Shown: positions 44,106 to 52,696, counted from the first letter of the stretch. The stretch: 59,639 bases of DNA from an uncultured Bacteroidia bacterium (GCA_903923905.1 CAIXZH010000061.1:1-59639), one strand, 5' to 3'. Notes: generated from the sequence alone by a model not told the origin. Numbers and translations: made by a program.

Positions 44106-45343
44106 AACCCAAAGGGTTCACAACCAGGATAATTCACACCCCATATGCCAGGGAAGATGCAAATCATGCGTTGCATCAACCCATTTACAGTAATGCAGCT
44201 TTTGATTTTGAATCGGCAGAACAAATGGAACTGGCTTTTCAAGGACGGTTACCTGTTCATGCCTATTCACGCATCACCAATCCGACGGTTGAGAATTTTG
44301 AACTGCGCATCAAGCAGATAACGGGTGCACTCAATGTAACTGCCCTAAGTTCGGGAATGGCAGCCGTTTCGAATGTAATATTTTTGCTTGCATCTGCTGG
44401 CACCAATATAATCGCATCCAGGCACCTTTTTGGAAACACGTATGTCTTTTTCGAATCAACTATTAAAGAGTTTGGCATTGAGACGAGGTTTTGCGATCTG
44501 ACGAACCAGGAAGAAGTAAAGGCCAATATTGACAGTAATACCGTTGCCATATTTGTGGAAACGATCACCAATCCTCAACTCGAGGTGGTCGATCTCAAAA
44601 GTCTTTCACAGACCGCGCATGAACAAAATGTACCGCTGATTGCCGATTCAACGCTAACCCCTCCGAATGTATTCAATGCCAAAGAGTTTGGAGTGGATAT
44701 TGACGTAATTTCAAGTACGAAATGTATTTCAGGTGGCGGTACCAGTATTGGCGGGCTAATTATTGACTATGGCACCTTCAGCTGGAGTAAATCGAAGAAG
44801 CTGGCCACACTTTCTAAAAAATTCGGACCTTATGCTTTCAATTACAAATTAAGGCGGGAGATTTTCCGCAATCTTGGTGCCTGTATGTCACCATTTGCGG
44901 CCTATCTTCAAAGTTTAGGGCTCGAAACTCTCCAGATGCGTTTTGAAAAGGCAGCAACAAACTGCCGGGAGCTTGCCGCCTTCCTGGAAACTATGCCAAA
45001 GGTCACTGCCGTTAACTATCCTGGCAAACAAGGTTCTGCATTTGAAGCGATCAGCAGGCAACAATTTGGCGACTATCCCGGAGCGATGCTTACGTTTGAT
45101 TTTGCAACAAGGGAAGCGTGTTTCGCCTTTATGAATAATCTGGAGCTAATCAGGCGTGCAACAAATGTCTATGACAACAAAACCCTGATCCTCCATCCGG
45201 CTTCGACGATCTATTGCGATTTTGACCGGGAAACGCGTGAAGTCCTCCATGTGTTTGATACGACACTCAGGCTATCTCTTGGAATTGAAGACATTGAGGA
45301 TTTAAAAAGTGACCTTATGCAGGCCTTAAATAAAATAGAATAA
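44099..45343 (+). CDS. metY: O-acetylhomoserine sulfhydrylase (MetY-like)
   Basis: A 414-residue PLP enzyme of the Cys/Met-metabolism family. Conserved residues are visible: Tyr56 and Arg58 in AYSRITNP, Asp183 in ADSTLTPP, and the PLP lysine Lys208 in SSTKCISGGGTSIGG. It exchanges the acetyl group of O-acetylhomoserine for sulfur; in the protein-thiocarboxylate route the sulfur donor is a carrier protein thiocarboxylate, not free sulfide. Its start lies 7 bp inside the carrier gene, behind the GGAGGAGG sequence, so it is translationally coupled to it. Cys209 directly after the lysine, where His/Tyr is common, is a small deviation. The next gene starts 3 bp later. Confidence 0.88.
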   Translation: MLKPKGFTTRIIHTPYAREDANHALHQPIYSNAAFDFESAEQMELAFQGRLPVHAYSRITNPTVENFELRIKQITGALNVTALSSGMAAVSNVIFLLASAGTNIIASRHLFGNTYVFFESTIKEFGIETRFCDLTNQEEVKANIDSNTVAIFVETITNPQLEVVDLKSLSQTAHEQNVPLIADSTLTPPNVFNAKEFGVDIDVISSTKCISGGGTSIGGLIIDYGTFSWSKSKKLATLSKKFGPYAFNYKLRREIFRNLGACMSPFAAYLQSLGLETLQMRFEKAATNCRELAAFLETMPKVTAVNYPGKQGSAFEAISRQQFGDYPGAMLTFDFATREACFAFMNNLELIRRATNVYDNKTLILHPASTIYCDFDRETREVLHVFDTTLRLSLGIEDIEDLKSDLMQALNKIE

Positions 45344-45346
45344 ACG

Positions 45347-46159
45347 ATGGATTTTACTGAAGATCAAATACAAAGATACAGCCGCCATATCCTGCTTCAG
45401 GATGTTGGGGTTGAAGGACAGGAAAAAATAAGTAACGGGAAAGTACTGATTGTGGGTGCCGGTGGCTTGGGTGCCCCAGTGGCGCTTTATTTAGCAGCTG
45501 CCGGTGTCGGGACAATCGGAATTATCGATGGAGATGTCGTTGATCTGTCAAACCTTCAGCGGCAGGTGATCCATTTCACACCGGATGTGAACAAGGCTAA
45601 GGTGCTTTCTGCAAAAGAGAAAATAAACTTATTGAACCCGGATGTCAAGGTTATCACCTATTATGACCTTCTTACCGCAGCCAATGCATTGGAGATTATT
45701 AAAGATTATGATTTTGTAGTGGATGGAACCGATAATTTTCCGGTGAAATTTTTAATCAACGATGCCTGTGTAAATGCCGGAAAACCTTTCTCGCATGGTG
45801 GAATATTGCGCTTTGATGGACAGGCAATCACGGTCATACCAGGAAAAACTGCCTGTTACCGGTGCGTCTTTCATGCTCCTCCTCCTGCAAATGCCGTACC
45901 TACCTGTTCGCAGGCTGGAGTTTTGGGGGCCATTGCCGGAATTCTGGGAACCATACAAGCCACTGAAGTTTTAAAATATCTTACCGGCGTAGGTGATCTG
46001 CTGACCAACAGACTCCTGACATTCAATGCCAAAACAATGGAGTTTCGCAACATTAAGGTGAAACACAATCCGAAGTGTCAGGTGTGTGGCGATCATCCGA
46101 CAATTACTGAACTGGTCGATTATGAACAGGCAACATGTGAAATTAAGAACAATCATTAA
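45347..46159 (+). CDS. hcyF: ThiF/HesA-type E1-like activating enzyme (HcyF-like)
   Basis: A 270-residue E1-like enzyme that adenylates the C-terminal Gly of a sulfur carrier with ATP. The nucleotide loop GAGGLG is at residues 37-42, IIDGDVVDLSNLQRQ runs through 59-73, and the four zinc cysteines are C170, C173, C244 and C247. Cys187 in PTCSQAGVLG is the candidate active-site Cys. Size is that of the MoeB/ThiF group, without a rhodanese domain at the C-terminus. The position between metY and dsrE, right behind the carrier, points to the homocysteine carrier system. Spacing to the next gene is 2 bp. Confidence 0.9.
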   Translation: MDFTEDQIQRYSRHILLQDVGVEGQEKISNGKVLIVGAGGLGAPVALYLAAAGVGTIGIIDGDVVDLSNLQRQVIHFTPDVNKAKVLSAKEKINLLNPDVKVITYYDLLTAANALEIIKDYDFVVDGTDNFPVKFLINDACVNAGKPFSHGGILRFDGQAITVIPGKTACYRCVFHAPPPANAVPTCSQAGVLGAIAGILGTIQATEVLKYLTGVGDLLTNRLLTFNAKTMEFRNIKVKHNPKCQVCGDHPTITELVDYEQATCEIKNNH

Positions 46160-46161
46160 AA

Positions 46162-46674
46162 ATGGGAATTACAGAACTTAATATACTAACCGAACCTAAA
46201 GATCCGAAAAAGCTTTCGATCATCAGTTTCAGCGGAGACTTTGACAAGCTGGTGGCAACTTTTACCCTGGCAACGGGTGCAGCCGCAGTCGGTTATGAGG
46301 TTAATATTTTCTTTACCTTCTGGGGCCTCGATGCCATTAAGCAGAAACAGGGACGCTCTTTTGTTGGAACTGGCTCCCTGCCAAAACTTTTTGGTTTTTT
46401 TATGGGAGGACTGAGAAGCGCACCCGTAAGCCGGCTTAACTTTTGCGGTATTAGCCCAAAGATATTCCGCTACCTGATGCGCAAGAAAAATGTAGCTACT
46501 CTGGAAGAGCTGGTCGAAGCTGCCAAAGCTCTGGAAGTTAATATGTATGCCTGCGAGATGGCTATGCATATCCTTGGCCTTCAGAAAAGTGACTTTATTC
46601 ACGAAGTTAGGGACGTACTGGGAGTTGCAACGTTCCTTGACATTTCTGAAGGTGGAAGAACATTGTTCATTTAA
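46162..46674 (+). CDS. DsrE/DsrF/DrsH-like sulfur-transfer protein
   Basis: A 170-residue protein of the DsrE-like family (also called peroxiredoxin-family in some databases). The conserved Cys131 lies in NMYACEMAMHILGL, as expected for the persulfide-carrying Cys; the N-terminal half has VATFTLATGAAAVGYEVNIFFTFWGLDAI. DsrE-like proteins bind a persulfide and hand it to TusA-type partners; DsrE and TusA together form relays such as in sulfur oxidisers. The gene is 2 bp after the E1 gene, and a TusA gene follows after a 138-bp gap holding a hairpin. This pair is absent from the Wolinella HcyS cluster as I recall it. Confidence 0.85.
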   Translation: MGITELNILTEPKDPKKLSIISFSGDFDKLVATFTLATGAAAVGYEVNIFFTFWGLDAIKQKQGRSFVGTGSLPKLFGFFMGGLRSAPVSRLNFCGISPKIFRYLMRKKNVATLEELVEAAKALEVNMYACEMAMHILGLQKSDFIHEVRDVLGVATFLDISEGGRTLFI

Positions 46675-46703
46675 TGAACGAGAAACAACTTTGGCTTTGA
46701 GCA

Positions 46704-46754
46704 GCTGGCCACCGGCTTCCGGCATTTAGCAGTATCTGCCAAATACCGGCCAGC
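46704..46754 (+). repeat. GC-rich imperfect hairpin between dsrE-like and tusA-like genes
   Basis: Outer arms GCTGGCC (46704-46710) and GGCCAGC (46748-46754) and inner arms CCGGCATTTAGCAG (46719-46732) and CTGCCAAATACCGG (46736-46749) pair around a TAT apex, with an unpaired bulge on the left side. The segment is far more GC-rich than its surroundings. It may be a repetitive palindrome or an RNA processing element that sets the level of the distal genes. Confidence 0.6.
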
Positions 46755-46812
46755 CGCAAGTTGCCGGCCGCCAATAGCCTTAAATTTTTAAATATTAAAA
46801 CCAATTAATTCC

Positions 46813-47037
46813 ATGTCCACAGTTAAATTAGATATTACCAAAGAGCATTGCCCGATGACTTTCGTAAAAACAAAAATCGCATTATCAAAACTACAAAAGG
46901 GCGATATCCTCGAAGTTTTGCTTGTTGAAGGTGAGCCGCTTCAAAATGTACCTAAAAGTTCGAGAGAACAGGGATATAAGGTTCTGGAGGTATCGCATGT
47001 TGAAGGGCAGGTACACAAAGTTTTGATTGAGAAATAA
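46813..47037 (+). CDS. tusA: TusA-family sulfur carrier
   Basis: A 74-residue TusA-like protein. Cys13 in EHCPMTFVKTKIAL replaces the usual CPxP by CPMT, keeping Cys-Pro but losing the second Pro; this variant is common in non-tRNA TusA homologues. The C-terminal QNVPKSSREQGYKVLEV segment is the normal end of the fold. TusA proteins receive persulfide sulfur and pass it on, so this one may connect the DsrE-like protein to the sulfuration of the carrier. It lies 138 bp behind dsrE, an otherwise tight operon's largest gap, and 11 bp before the JAMM gene. Confidence 0.87.
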   Translation: MSTVKLDITKEHCPMTFVKTKIALSKLQKGDILEVLLVEGEPLQNVPKSSREQGYKVLEVSHVEGQVHKVLIEK

Positions 47038-47048
47038 TCCCAAACAAG

Positions 47049-47444
47049 ATGCTTAGAATTCCGCAACAGATAATAGATCAACTATTTGTGCATGCTCAAA
47101 ACGGCTTGCCGGAAGAAGTATGTGGCTATCTTGCCGGTATCGACCACGACGTCACCAAACATTTTCCGCTCACAAACATCGATCACAGTCCCGAACATTT
47201 TTCTTTCGATCCTGCCGAACAGTTCCAGGTAGTGCGAGAGGTACGGAAAGCAGGCCAGGTAATCCTTGCCAACTACCATAGTCACCCCGAAACGCCGGCA
47301 AGACCCTCTGTAGAGGACATCCGGCTCGCATTTGATCCGGAGATCAGTTATGTCATAGTTTCACTTGCAGCAGAAATACCAGATATAAAATCATTCAGGA
47401 TTCGGAACGGTGAAGTTGAAAAGGAGGAGATTCAGATTGTCTGA
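47049..47444 (+). CDS. hcyD: JAMM/M67 metalloprotease (HcyD-like)
   Basis: A 131-residue zinc metalloprotease. The JAMM motif is complete: Glu23 in PEEVCGYLAG, His77 and His79 in HSHPETPARPSVED, Ser87 and Asp90. In Wolinella HcyD removes the terminal residue of the carrier and later frees homocysteine from it; in mycobacteria Mec+ plays the same part for CysO. This one should process the SRC tail of the carrier at 43890. Its stop TGA directly abuts the TGA (read as TCA on this strand) of the TonB receptor gene, so the operon ends with no room for a terminator. Confidence 0.88.
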   Translation: MLRIPQQIIDQLFVHAQNGLPEEVCGYLAGIDHDVTKHFPLTNIDHSPEHFSFDPAEQFQVVREVRKAGQVILANYHSHPETPARPSVEDIRLAFDPEISYVIVSLAAEIPDIKSFRIRNGEVEKEEIQIV

Positions 47445-49958
47445 TCAATAATATAATCTTAACGATATTCTGGGAGAAAATGGAACAGCCTGGGAATAAA
47501 TATTAAGCGTAGTTGACTGATTAACAGGTACTCTTTCAAAATTGGAGTACCAGATATTTTTAGCATTAAACAAGTTTAAGATTGACAATCCTGCCTCACA
47601 GGCAATCTTCCCAACATCAAAACGGTAATTGGCAGCAATATCCACCCGATTATAGACCTGATAGTTGTAGTTAGGGTTAAGAATTGATCCGCTTGTCAAA
47701 GGAAAGCCAGATCCAAAAACATATATTGCCGAAAAATTAAATGGCTTGACATTGAATAATGTAGCTACCTTTACTTCGTGTCGCTGATCCTGGGGGGCCG
47801 GAAGATACTCACTCTTTGGAAAGTACGAAAAATTCTCCTCGGTTTTACTCAAGGTATATGAAATCCAGGCTGAATGTCCTTTGAAATCTTTTCTGACAAA
47901 GAAATCAATTCCGTAACTCCTCCCTCTACCATTATAAATCAAATTGTTATAATTCAAATCCTTGTTAATATACCGGGTTAATCCGTCGGTACTTTTGTAG
48001 TAGGTTTCAATACTCACGGTTAAATCATCCTGGTGGTATGAACCACCTGCAACCCAATGAACAGCTTTAAGAACAGGAATCTGCTTATTATCACAGGTTG
48101 TCCAAATATACCGGTAATTCCCCTGATTATCTATTACCGAACTCTTGGATATAAACTGATTATAAATCCCCCATGCGGCATTTAGTTTGGCAAATTCGCT
48201 AAGTCGGATACTTGCAGACAAACGTGGTTGAACATAAATCCTGTTAAGAGATAATGGAAGATCTGAACGTAAACCATATTTTACCTCTATTTCACCGGGT
48301 AGGGTGACATGGTCCTGCAAATATCCATTAACTCGCGTCATTTGAGACTTAAGGTTAGTTTGATTATAACCAAAAGAATCGATCCGTAATCCAACCTCAT
48401 TTTGATCAAATCCAATCCCTGCCTCTAGCATATGGGACTGAGACAGTTTGAAAAAATTGTCGATGCGTTCAGAATATTCACCTATTTTATTATAAATCTG
48501 GTCGTTATTTAATTGTTGAAATACATTTTTGGATCGCTCAATACTCTGGATATTCGATAAGTCCGTTTCGAGTGAAGACCATGAGGTGGTGAAATTGGTA
48601 ATATTTCCATTCTTCCAGGTACGACCATAAAAAGCAGAGGCACCGTATTGATAGTTATTTTCGGCATCGATTTTAAAAAGACCATTCAGACCGACATATG
48701 GATTAATAAGATATCTGAAGCGGTCCTGACTCCCCAGGTAACTGATATAAAAAAGCCCTCCATGGTTATTTCTTGCGGTATATCTGACATTAATATCCTG
48801 GTAATTATAATCAGGGAGCACGGTATAGTCAATTGCGGAGCTTGACACATTAACTGGTGTAATAACATTTTGATTATTTGCCGGAAGAACATCTTTCCCC
48901 TTGTACAAATTAAAATAAGTCTGCCGAAAAGAGACTAAAATTGAACTGTTTCTCCATAGTGGGACTTCAGCCATTCCATTCATAGTTACATTATTAATAT
49001 TCAAGCTAAAAGAAGGTTTTACCATATTCGCGGTCTTTCCGGAAATATTAACAATACCTCCTATCCTGCCCCCATGACCGGCATCATATCCCCCCTTTAA
49101 CACTTCAATCTCTTTTGCAATTAAAGGATTTACGGCGTTGATTTCATCATTGAAACTTTTTAAACCCCATATCGTAAATCCATCGAACAGGATCTGGCTA
49201 TGTCCTTCATATGAACCCCATATTATCAATCCATTTGATTGTTCACTGGAAGCCAGGATACCTGGCATGAGTCTTAATATGGTAAATACCGAATTATCCC
49301 CACTCCCAGGCAAATAATTAGCAATCTGATGATTAACCTTTATTACACCCGCTTTATTTCCAATATGAGTCGATTTGTCAAAAGATCGGTCCTTGATCAC
49401 TATTTCCCTTAGTCCTATTACCGATGGGATTAAGTAAAAACGATGGTATATACCTGCAACTACAACAGTATCCAGAGGAAAGTATCCCAAATGAGATACG
49501 CGTATATGAAAAACACTATCAGTGGTACTTTGATAAGTAAAGCTCCCTTTAAGATCCGAAACTAGCATCCGGTTATTGACGTAAAGTTGGGAGAATGCCA
49601 GTGGTTCAGTGGAATTGGCCTCAGAGACCTGTCCGAGTAAGAGATAGTTGTGCAATACAACCTGTTTTTTTTCAGGAAGTATCAGAAATATATCTCCTTG
49701 TTTCCTGTAAATCAACGGGAACTTACTGATAATTGATCGGATCGCATCTTCCGGAGAAGCCCATTGATTGGTGATGGTCAAATTATACCGTGAAAGCAAT
49801 TGATCGTCAAACGAAAACTGCAATCTGTATTTATCACGCAATTCAATTAGAATCTGATTCAATGGAGTATTAACAACAGCAATATCAATCTGTTGGGAAA
49901 AGCAGGATATTGCTGTCAAGTGAAAAAACAGGATAAAAACTATCAATCGTTGGTTCAC
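47445..49958 (-). CDS. STN-domain TonB-dependent receptor (FecA-type)
   Basis: An 837-residue outer membrane receptor. Signal peptide about 1-22; STN (secretin/TonB short) domain about 24-95, seen in IDIAVVNTPLNQILIELRD; carboxypeptidase-like regulatory domain about 105-180; plug about 215-310 with the GGYDAGHGGRIGGIVNI pattern; barrel to the C-terminal RISLRLYY. The STN domain is the part that passes a ligand signal to an anti-sigma factor, and the FecR and sigma genes lie upstream in the same direction. There is no SusD partner, so a small chelate or cofactor is more likely than a long glycan. A sulfur compound is conceivable because of the convergent neighbour, but that is only proximity. 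Confidence 0.88.
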   Translation of the reverse strand: MNQRLIVFILFFHLTAISCFSQQIDIAVVNTPLNQILIELRDKYRLQFSFDDQLLSRYNLTITNQWASPEDAIRSIISKFPLIYRKQGDIFLILPEKKQVVLHNYLLLGQVSEANSTEPLAFSQLYVNNRMLVSDLKGSFTYQSTTDSVFHIRVSHLGYFPLDTVVVAGIYHRFYLIPSVIGLREIVIKDRSFDKSTHIGNKAGVIKVNHQIANYLPGSGDNSVFTILRLMPGILASSEQSNGLIIWGSYEGHSQILFDGFTIWGLKSFNDEINAVNPLIAKEIEVLKGGYDAGHGGRIGGIVNISGKTANMVKPSFSLNINNVTMNGMAEVPLWRNSSILVSFRQTYFNLYKGKDVLPANNQNVITPVNVSSSAIDYTVLPDYNYQDINVRYTARNNHGGLFYISYLGSQDRFRYLINPYVGLNGLFKIDAENNYQYGASAFYGRTWKNGNITNFTTSWSSLETDLSNIQSIERSKNVFQQLNNDQIYNKIGEYSERIDNFFKLSQSHMLEAGIGFDQNEVGLRIDSFGYNQTNLKSQMTRVNGYLQDHVTLPGEIEVKYGLRSDLPLSLNRIYVQPRLSASIRLSEFAKLNAAWGIYNQFISKSSVIDNQGNYRYIWTTCDNKQIPVLKAVHWVAGGSYHQDDLTVSIETYYKSTDGLTRYINKDLNYNNLIYNGRGRSYGIDFFVRKDFKGHSAWISYTLSKTEENFSYFPKSEYLPAPQDQRHEVKVATLFNVKPFNFSAIYVFGSGFPLTSGSILNPNYNYQVYNRVDIAANYRFDVGKIACEAGLSILNLFNAKNIWYSNFERVPVNQSTTLNIYSQAVPFSPRISLRLYY

Positions 49959-49970
49959 GATCCACTTGGA

Positions 49971-50828
49971 TTAATTAACCAGATATACGGTATCTGATTT
50001 TGCATCAAATTTAATCCCTAATGAGGTACAAACCAAATCGAGCACCTCTTTTCCCGACAATGATCTTGAAAAATTTCCTGTGTAAGTCAAACCTGGATTG
50101 GCCTTGAAATTAATTTTTATATTATATTGGCGTTCAATCTCCTGCAAAACTGTAACGATTGGAGAACTTGTAAAAACAAACATATTATCTCTCCAGGACT
50201 TAACAATTTTTGTGTTGACTTCCTGAGCAAAGCGTAAAAATCCATCTTTTGTAATAAAAGCTTTCTCATTAGGGTTCAATAATACCCGTTCATTTTTTCC
50301 TGCAGAAACCACCCTTACCTTGCCGGTAAAACAGGTTACACTATAATCATTATCCCTGGAATAAATATTAAAACTGGTTCCGAATACCGAAGTTTCACCT
50401 AATTTGGAAACTACTTTAAAACCTGGGCCCTTCTGTACTGTAAAAAAAGCCTCCCCATCAAGTGTTATGGCCCGCGCGACACTAAACCAATAGGGGTGAT
50501 AACTTACAACAGACTGGGCATTCATTTCAACTTTTGAGTTATCGGGTAACAGATAGGTCAAATGTTGACCGGAGGGTACGTAAATCGTTCTGGTATATAG
50601 CCGAAGAAATCCGGTAACACTAAAAATTATTACAATGGAGGCCGCAGCAGCAACTCTGAACAAAAGATTGCGTGAAATAGCAAAGTGATGAATCTTTGGC
50701 TTATCCATTTGATGCAACAGATTTTCCCAGACTTTATTCTCAGAAACCGAATAATGGATCTCGATTTCCGGGAACTGGTCTATCTTGTCAGTTGAACTAA
50801 AATCTCTATGTAAATTTATTTTTTTCAT
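49971..50828 (-). CDS. FecR-family anti-sigma factor
   Basis: A 285-residue inner-membrane regulator. One transmembrane helix lies at about residues 54-78, so about 50 residues face the cytoplasm and the FecR domain (about 85-180, PSGQHLTYLLPDNSKVEMNAQS) faces the periplasm. The C-terminal DUF4974-type domain (about 212-285, TGNFSRSLSGKEVLDLVCTSLGIKF) probably meets the receptor's STN domain. Its start overlaps the sigma stop by one base (TAATG read on the minus strand), and 12 bp separate it from the receptor gene. The cytoplasmic part is rather short for an ECF-binding domain. Confidence 0.9.
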   Translation of the reverse strand: MKKINLHRDFSSTDKIDQFPEIEIHYSVSENKVWENLLHQMDKPKIHHFAISRNLLFRVAAAASIVIIFSVTGFLRLYTRTIYVPSGQHLTYLLPDNSKVEMNAQSVVSYHPYWFSVARAITLDGEAFFTVQKGPGFKVVSKLGETSVFGTSFNIYSRDNDYSVTCFTGKVRVVSAGKNERVLLNPNEKAFITKDGFLRFAQEVNTKIVKSWRDNMFVFTSSPIVTVLQEIERQYNIKINFKANPGLTYTGNFSRSLSGKEVLDLVCTSLGIKFDAKSDTVYLVN

Positions 50829-51313
50829 TAATCTCCGATTGCCTTTCGTAAATATTCCAAGGCGTTTTTCATTCGTTTTTCAACCGCTTTAATGCTTAAG
50901 CCAAGGCTTTCAGCAATTTCAAAATATTTCATCCCCTCCATCCTGCTCAGGAGAAAAACGGTTCTTTGTTTTTCCGGCAGTCGTTCCAACGCTTTCTCAT
51001 AATTCTTTAGCAACTCCTGATAATGCATCAAATCGTGAGGACTCTCTCCAAATTGCTCATCCACAACTTTTGCCTTATACTTCATTACTACATTGCGCTT
51101 TCGTAACTGAGAAATTAACAAGTCACCCGCAATTTTATAAAGAAGTGCCCTGGTATTGCTATTTACCAATTCGAAATTCTTTTCCCACAGCCTGATAAAA
51201 GTCTCCTGCGCTACATCAGTCGCCAGATCCTGATCACCTGACCGGTAGTAAACGTAGTTACGAACACCTGCAAAATGGGTATTAAATATATTTTTAAATT
51301 CTTCTCGCGTCAA
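50828..51313 (-). CDS. ECF RNA polymerase sigma factor (Bacteroidetes type)
   Basis: A 161-residue ECF sigma factor. Region 2 (EFKNIFNTHFAGVRNYVYYRSGDQDLATDVAQETFIRLW) spans about residues 5-43 and region 4 (LPEKQRTVFLLSRMEGMKYFEIAESLGLSIKAVEKRM) about 115-151. No ATG lies near the region-2 start; the likely initiation codon is TTG at 51313, since a stop is found eight codons upstream and the next in-frame Met lies after region 2. A perfect -7 box is present at 51338-51345 just upstream. It is the first gene of the sigma/FecR/receptor module, probably transcribing that module in response to a ligand. Confidence 0.88.
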   Translation of the reverse strand: MTREEFKNIFNTHFAGVRNYVYYRSGDQDLATDVAQETFIRLWEKNFELVNSNTRALLYKIAGDLLISQLRKRNVVMKYKAKVVDEQFGESPHDLMHYQELLKNYEKALERLPEKQRTVFLLSRMEGMKYFEIAESLGLSIKAVEKRMKNALEYLRKAIGD

Positions 51314-51337
51314 AGTTTCAATTACTTAAATGTAGTA

Positions 51338-51345
51338 CAAAACTA
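51338..51345 (-). promoter_or_regulatory. Bacteroidetes -7 box of the sigma factor gene
   Basis: On the minus strand TAGTTTTG matches TAnnTTTG perfectly, 24 bp before the TTG start at 51313. The likely leader is therefore very short. This supports the non-ATG start. Confidence 0.5.
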
Positions 51346-51486
51346 CAAAAAGGTTTCAACTATTGATACCAGCTTCCGGTCAGATGTTCCGGAGATCAGA
51401 AGCTCCTCACCCAGTGAATATTATAAATTACTCCCGTATTTTGATCTCTTACTGCATGCTTTTGATTCTATCCAGATTATACCAAT

Positions 51487-52512
51487 TCAGGAATTATCAT
51501 CTCTGATGGCAGAAAAATTTTTATCTACATTAATTCTGAAACGGTACGATTCCGGATGTTTTAAAGATCGCGTACTTATCCACGTATCCTGTAGGAACGC
51601 GTTAAAATAGTAGTTTATCAGCTTCAAATAAACTTTATTTGAAACCATTAAACGTTTATTTGAAAATAAAATCAATCCAGGAATGGCTGAAATGAATCCC
51701 AATACCAGATTATTTAAAATTAATAAAGCATGCATCAACACCTCTTTTAAACCATTCTCATGCAAAGAGATATACTCATGATGCGAGATTAAAATCTCCG
51801 TCTTGGTAAGTACTTTAATTTCAGTATCAGATCTGGACGAACCACCAGGATTATGCACCAAAGCTACGTTTTTTAAAACGACTATAACTCCTCCCAGGTC
51901 TTTAGCCCTGCGGCATAAATCGACATCTTCATAGTACATCCAGAATCTTTCATTCCATTTACCAATAGAATTGAAGCTCATTTTACTCATCATCATAACC
52001 GAGCCGGAAACCCAGTCAGGAAAAATAAAACGATCGCTCTGTAAAGGCTTAGCAATCAATTTGAAAGCTTTGGCCAAAGTAGTTGTCCAACCAAACAATG
52101 ACAGGGGAGATGGGAAATCACCATATGGTCTGTCTTCTACTCCATTTGCCCTTAATTGTCTGCATGAGATGATTGAATTGGCTCGGCTGACCTTTGCCTG
52201 GTCGAGCATGGCCAACAGCGTCCTCTCTGAAACCATAGTGTCAGGATTTAAAAACAGAAGATATTTCCCATTGGAATTTGCAGCACCAAGGTTATTTCCA
52301 TTTGCAAATCCGTAGTTCCCGGAATTCAAAATAAAATTGAACTGTGGAAATAAACCCCTGAATTCATTTAATTTTTCAACCTGTGACGAATTTTCGACTA
52401 CAATCACCTCAAAAGAAAAATAGGTAGCTGGAATTGAGGCTAACGAATCAAGACATTGGGTAAGCATATCCCAACTTCGATAATTGACTACTATAATTGA
52501 CAGGTCTTTCAA
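51487..52512 (-). CDS. Family 2 glycosyltransferase (rhamnosyltransferase-like)
   Basis: A 341-residue GT-A glycosyltransferase. It opens with LSIIVVNYRSWDMLTQCLDSL, and the DxD-like acceptor motif appears as LFLNPDTMV near residue 92; NERFWMYYEDVDLCRRAKDLG holds the catalytic base and is typical of WbbL-like rhamnosyltransferases. A hydrophobic tail segment (about 265-290) could bind the membrane. The role would be addition of a sugar to a surface polysaccharide or lipid-linked intermediate. It stands alone on the minus strand between the sigma gene and the thioesterase gene, with no other cell-surface genes near it. Confidence 0.88.
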   Translation of the reverse strand: MKDLSIIVVNYRSWDMLTQCLDSLASIPATYFSFEVIVVENSSQVEKLNEFRGLFPQFNFILNSGNYGFANGNNLGAANSNGKYLLFLNPDTMVSERTLLAMLDQAKVSRANSIISCRQLRANGVEDRPYGDFPSPLSLFGWTTTLAKAFKLIAKPLQSDRFIFPDWVSGSVMMMSKMSFNSIGKWNERFWMYYEDVDLCRRAKDLGGVIVVLKNVALVHNPGGSSRSDTEIKVLTKTEILISHHEYISLHENGLKEVLMHALLILNNLVLGFISAIPGLILFSNKRLMVSNKVYLKLINYYFNAFLQDTWISTRSLKHPESYRFRINVDKNFSAIRDDNS

Positions 52513-52696
52513 AATAAATCGTGCTTAAAGGATCTATAAAATGACAGTTTCAAATAATTTAAAGAATCGTAATCAAACGATTCGATAAATCCTTGTTTCC
52601 CACTGTTATTTACTTACCGCTTCAAATGCTTTTTACCCTACCGGAAAGAAGAAATAAAACCGGCAATAAAACCTATCCTACGGGTTTTCTTAAAGA

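Noticed and set aside
46186-46725. 179-codon minus-strand ORF opposite the dsrE-like gene
   Set aside because: The plus strand encodes a clear DsrE-like protein within a tight operon; the antisense frame has no family features.
47445-49958. SusC-type glycan importer
   Set aside because: The protein is only 837 residues, carries an STN domain and has no SusD gene beside it, so a FecA-type receptor is the better name.
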